DNA of 35,406 nt from an uncultured Methanobrevibacter sp. (GTDB taxonomy: Archaea > Methanobacteriota > Methanobacteria > Methanobacteriales > Methanobacteriaceae), in the NCBI RefSeq assembly GCF_947169325.1, contig NZ_CAMVPN010000018.1:1-35406 (forward strand). Direction: 5' to 3'. The notes beneath the pieces are model-generated. The model saw only the letters and a list, made by a program, of their open reading frames with translations, was not told where the DNA came from and made no database searches. The position numbers and the translations under genes are program-made. Every line of letters begins with the position of its first letter. Position 1 is the stretch's first letter. Positions 32,575-35,406 of this stretch are shown one piece after another.

Positions 32575-32764
32575 CCAACTCCCCCTAATAATAATTAAAT
32601 CTATGATAAACTAATAACTAAGTTATTAATACTTAATAATAATCCTCTTCTATTATAATAATTTTTTCACGGATTCCCCTGCTCTTTCAAAAGTCATTGC
32701 TTAGAATGAAAAATTGTATTTATTATAAACAATATAATAACAACATTGTTTTAAAGGTGAGCAC

Positions 32765-34012
32765 ATGACGGAATATACTGTATCCGAAGTAAATGCCCAT
32801 ATCAACGACCTTATGAAGGGAGATTCAGATTTAAAAAACATTCACGTCAAGGGTGAAATATCAAATTTCAAGACGTATCCCAGCGGACACAGCTATTTTA
32901 CCTTAAAGGATGAACAGTCACAAATAAGCGCAGTAATGTTTAAGTTTTATAAGAAATCCCTAAAATTCAAACCGGAAAACGGAATGAAAGTAATCGTAAA
33001 GGGCAAAATTGAAGTTTATGAAAAAAATGGAAACTATCAGCTGTTTGCAGCATCAATTACTGAAGACGGAATAGGAGCGCTGCATATAGCTTTTGAACAG
33101 CTAAAGAAAAAACTAGACAAAGAAGGCCTGTTCGATGATTCCCACAAAAAGACAATTCCAAAATATCCAAAAAGGATTGGAGTCGTTACGGCACAGACCG
33201 GAGCTGCAATACGGGACGTCATCACAACAATCAGGAGAAGATATCCGTATTGTGAAATATTGGTATTTTCAACACTTGTTCAGGGAGATCAGGCAGCTCC
33301 TCAGATTGTAAGAAAAATTAAATATGCCCAGCAGTTCGACATTGACACATTGATTGTCGGACGTGGAGGAGGAAGCATTGAGGATTTATGGCCATTCAAC
33401 GAGGAAATCGTTGCAAGAGCCATTTATGAGTGTGAAATCCCAGTCATAAGTGCAGTTGGCCACGAGGTGGACTTTACAATATCGGATTTTGTTGCTGATG
33501 CACGGGCTCCAACCCCTACCGGAGCTGGAATGATGGCTGTGCCTGATGCAGGTGAAGTCAAATACAAGGTATCCCAATTAAAGGCAAGATTAAGCAAAAA
33601 CATTAACGACAAGATAACACATAACAGAACTAAAGTGAACAATATTTCTCAAAAGCAGATTTTAAAAAATCCCGAATCAATTTATGAGATTAAAGGAATG
33701 CATTTGGACAATTTAATTACCAAATTGGAGCTTGCTTCAAAAAGCATCATTAGCGAAAACAGAAACAAGCTATTGAAATTGGAAAACAAGAACATCCTGA
33801 AAAATCCAGATGAAATTATAAGGATGAAAAGGGAACCATACATAAGAAATGTAGATAAGCTGAATGTCCTGAATCCTCTTTTGACACTTAAAAGAGGTTA
33901 TACATTAACAAAAGTAGAAGGAAAAGTTGTATCTTCCGCAAATCAAGTCAAATCAGGAGACAAGCTTGACGTTGAATTTGATGATGGAACAGTGAATACA
34001 AGGGTGATATGA
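32765..34012 (+). CDS. xseA: Exodeoxyribonuclease VII large subunit
   Basis: 415 residues. An OB-fold (about 1-100) with NIHVKGEISNFKTYPSGHSY and FTLKDEQSQISAVMFKFYKK is followed by the catalytic domain. It has RIGVVTAQTGAAIRDVITTI (about 138-157), VGRGGGSIEDLWPFNEE (198-214) and GHEVDFTISDFVADARAPTP (229-248), all family hallmarks. A coiled-coil region and a C-terminal YTLTKVEGKVV strand end it. Somewhat shorter than bacterial XseA (about 450). AAAGGTGAGC precedes the ATG. Exonuclease VII is mainly bacterial, so transfer from bacteria is likely. Cuts single-stranded DNA into oligonucleotides. Confidence 0.95.
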   Translation: MTEYTVSEVNAHINDLMKGDSDLKNIHVKGEISNFKTYPSGHSYFTLKDEQSQISAVMFKFYKKSLKFKPENGMKVIVKGKIEVYEKNGNYQLFAASITEDGIGALHIAFEQLKKKLDKEGLFDDSHKKTIPKYPKRIGVVTAQTGAAIRDVITTIRRRYPYCEILVFSTLVQGDQAAPQIVRKIKYAQQFDIDTLIVGRGGGSIEDLWPFNEEIVARAIYECEIPVISAVGHEVDFTISDFVADARAPTPTGAGMMAVPDAGEVKYKVSQLKARLSKNINDKITHNRTKVNNISQKQILKNPESIYEIKGMHLDNLITKLELASKSIISENRNKLLKLENKNILKNPDEIIRMKREPYIRNVDKLNVLNPLLTLKRGYTLTKVEGKVVSSANQVKSGDKLDVEFDDGTVNTRVI

Positions 34013-34231
34013 ATGGAAAATTTAAGTTTTGAAGAAAGTTTGGAAAAATTAGAGGAAATCGTTAACAAATTGGAAAACGGAGACGTTCCGTTGGATGATG
34101 CGATTGATGAATTCGGAAACGCAATGCAGTTGGTCAAAATCTGTGAAGACAAATTGTCAAAAGCGGAAGAGTCAATTGCAAAAATCGTGAATGACAACGG
34201 TGAAATCGAAGATTTCAACATTAACGAATGA
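34013..34231 (+). CDS. xseB: Exodeoxyribonuclease VII small subunit
   Basis: 72 residues. SFEESLEKLEEIVNKLENGD and PLDDAIDEFGNAMQLVKICE form the two-helix hairpin of XseB, which packs along the coiled coil of XseA. The ATG follows the xseA stop with no gap, so the subunits are translationally coupled. Its last 11 bases overlap the end of cbiZ on the other strand. Confidence 0.95.
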   Translation: MENLSFEESLEKLEEIVNKLENGDVPLDDAIDEFGNAMQLVKICEDKLSKAEESIAKIVNDNGEIEDFNINE

Positions 34232-35228
34232 AATGGCTTATCCAGTATTCCAGTAATGTTTTTACTGGATAGCTATTACAATTCTCTTTTATTGTTTTTT
34301 CAGCCAATATTAATGCATGCTCTTTTTCAAGCAGATTGCATTCAACCTCATCAATCAGGTTCAAAACAGAAGATGTTACTGCCAGATTATCCTGTTTTCT
34401 CATGTCCCTCTGCAAAAGGCTTATGAACTGTTTCTTATCACAATCCAAGGAGTCATAAAACTCATCAATATCCAGCTCATAGCGGTTAAGCCTGGCAAGG
34501 ACATTTGACTGTGAGTTCTCGGATATCCAAACCTGTTTTCTGACTGCATTTTTCACTGATTCTATTACACATTGGCCAATCAGTTCGCCTAATTTGGAAT
34601 GCTTTCCTGCGTTTGTCAATGTGTTGTCCGATTCAAGATTTGAGAAAATGCACATGCCGTCAGTTCCAGTTCCTGTTGCATAGCCGTTGGAGTACTGTGA
34701 CGGAATCTTCAAATCGTTCAAGGCAACTGTCTTTGCTTCGGTTGCTGTCATGAACGCTTCAAGCAATGTTTCATAATCCAAATGAGCACTTATTAAAATT
34801 ATCGTGTTTATTGTGCCGAACTTGCCGTTCTCCTCATAGAATGCACCGGGATCGCCTGCCCTTACCGCATTTGTCCTGACTCCTGCAGTTGTCAGCGCTA
34901 CAACTTCAATGTTTTTGTATGACTTTGTCACTATGCTTACGTTCTTCATTAGGGCAAGTGTTGTCAGGCCTGTTGAATAAGCGGAATCGATGTTTAAAGA
35001 CCAGCAGTGCTGAATGAGATAATCCCCAATGTCATGGTCTTCAAGATAGTCAATGTGTTCCTGAGTCAGATGGTGGTTGAAAACGCTTTTGAAGCTTGAA
35101 GAAAATCCTCCATTCAATTTGGAAGTGGATATTCCATTACGTTTAACGTTGAACTTAACAAAAATAGTGTCTTTTAGATAGTATACTTCATCCTTGAGGG
35201 ATGTTAAAAAAAATAGTCTGTCTTTCAT
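34221..35228 (-). CDS. cbiZ: Adenosylcobinamide amidohydrolase
   Basis: Cuts the aminopropanol tail of adenosylcobinamide to give adenosylcobyric acid, so salvaged cobinamide can enter archaeal B12 synthesis. This matters because methanogens need corrinoid for methyltransferases. The signatures are VVALTTAGVRTNAVRAGDPG (109-128), GTINTIILIS, LLEAFMTATEAKTVALNDLK (155-174) and YATGTGTDGM (183-192). Residues after ~235 form a helical extension not needed for the core domain. 335 residues. No ribosome binding site; a T-rich tract lies before the ATG. Tail overlap with xseB is 11 bases. Confidence 0.9.
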   Translation of the reverse strand: MKDRLFFLTSLKDEVYYLKDTIFVKFNVKRNGISTSKLNGGFSSSFKSVFNHHLTQEHIDYLEDHDIGDYLIQHCWSLNIDSAYSTGLTTLALMKNVSIVTKSYKNIEVVALTTAGVRTNAVRAGDPGAFYEENGKFGTINTIILISAHLDYETLLEAFMTATEAKTVALNDLKIPSQYSNGYATGTGTDGMCIFSNLESDNTLTNAGKHSKLGELIGQCVIESVKNAVRKQVWISENSQSNVLARLNRYELDIDEFYDSLDCDKKQFISLLQRDMRKQDNLAVTSSVLNLIDEVECNLLEKEHALILAEKTIKENCNSYPVKTLLEYWISHFIR

Positions 35229-35272
35229 GAAAATAAAAAAAAGAAAAGAAATTAATTAAAATTTCTTTAAAT

Positions 35273-35406
35273 TTACATCATTGGAGGCATTCCGCCCATT
35301 GCGGAAGGGTCCATACCCATGTCTTCTGGGCCTCTGGTTGATGCAATTACGTCATCGATTCTTAAAATCATTTCAGCTGCTTCAGATGCAGATTGGATAG
35401 CTTGTT
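35273..35406 (-). CDS. Thermosome (group II chaperonin) subunit, C-terminal end, partial
   Basis: Only the last 44 codons are in the window; the gene continues beyond the right edge. The translation reads [20 protein letters not shown], then [20 protein letters not shown], ending [11 protein letters not shown] followed by a Gly-Met-rich tail is the characteristic end of archaeal thermosome subunits. The chaperonin folds cytosolic proteins in an ATP-driven double ring. The downstream T-rich stretch (35229-35270, minus strand) is a likely terminator and also the cbiZ promoter region. Confidence 0.9.
   Translation of the reverse strand, partial: QAIQSASEAAEMILRIDDVIASTRGPEDMGMDPSAMGGMPPMM

Overview
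The window comes from an AT-rich methanogenic archaeon of the Methanobacteriales, most likely a gut or rumen Methanobrevibacter. The evidence is a block of methanogenesis marker genes (mmp17, 15, 5, 6, 3 and, separately, mmp2), archaeal housekeeping genes (dphB, trm5, nob1, a group II chaperonin), FilR1-type regulators, and large secreted beta-helix 'adhesin-like' proteins with Ig-like C-termini. Start sites show GGTGAT or AGGAG ribosome binding sites, and several genes look leaderless.

Layout. 1-5.4 kb: dphB and trm5 diverge from a 35-bp gap; then a SLATT-like membrane protein, mtnA and ppaC. 5.5-8.75 kb: four genes joined by 4-bp overlaps encode a STAS protein, an RsbW-like ATPase, a membrane SpoIIE/RsbU-type phosphatase and a 4'-phosphopantetheinyl transferase. 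This is a bacterial-style partner-switching module in an organism group that has no sigma factors. 8.8-17.2 kb is the accessory envelope region: a papain-protease adhesin, a small secreted protein, a TetR regulator, a beta-helix protein and a zinc-ribbon/DUF2207-like pair. Three promoters here share one ungapped 41-bp block made of an 18-bp palindrome, a CGAAAA BRE and a TATA box. Three surface genes in this region carry four apparent single-base frameshifts.

17.4-22.7 kb: nifB lies directly after mmp3-mmp6-mmp5-mmp15-mmp17, a cluster linked to activation of methyl-coenzyme M reductase (MCR). No nifHDK genes are visible. NifB makes the 8Fe-9S-C cluster type reported in the MCR activation complex, so the adjacency has a functional reading. 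22.8-27.0 kb: a secreted nuclease, then the operon nob1-DUF2117-mmp2-DUF4013 on the minus strand.

27.05-27.18 kb holds twelve TTGGGAGAG-like units at an exact 11-bp pitch. The array ends at the TATA box of an operon of three winged-helix regulators followed by moaB, and it looks like a helically phased regulator-binding platform. 29.7-35.4 kb: pyrE with a PRC-barrel gene, a large repeat adhesin, exonuclease VII (xseA/xseB, a bacterial-type enzyme), cbiZ, and the 3' end of a thermosome gene.

No tRNA, rRNA, CRISPR array, transposase or integrase was recognised. All functional calls come from reading motifs by eye; no searches were run.
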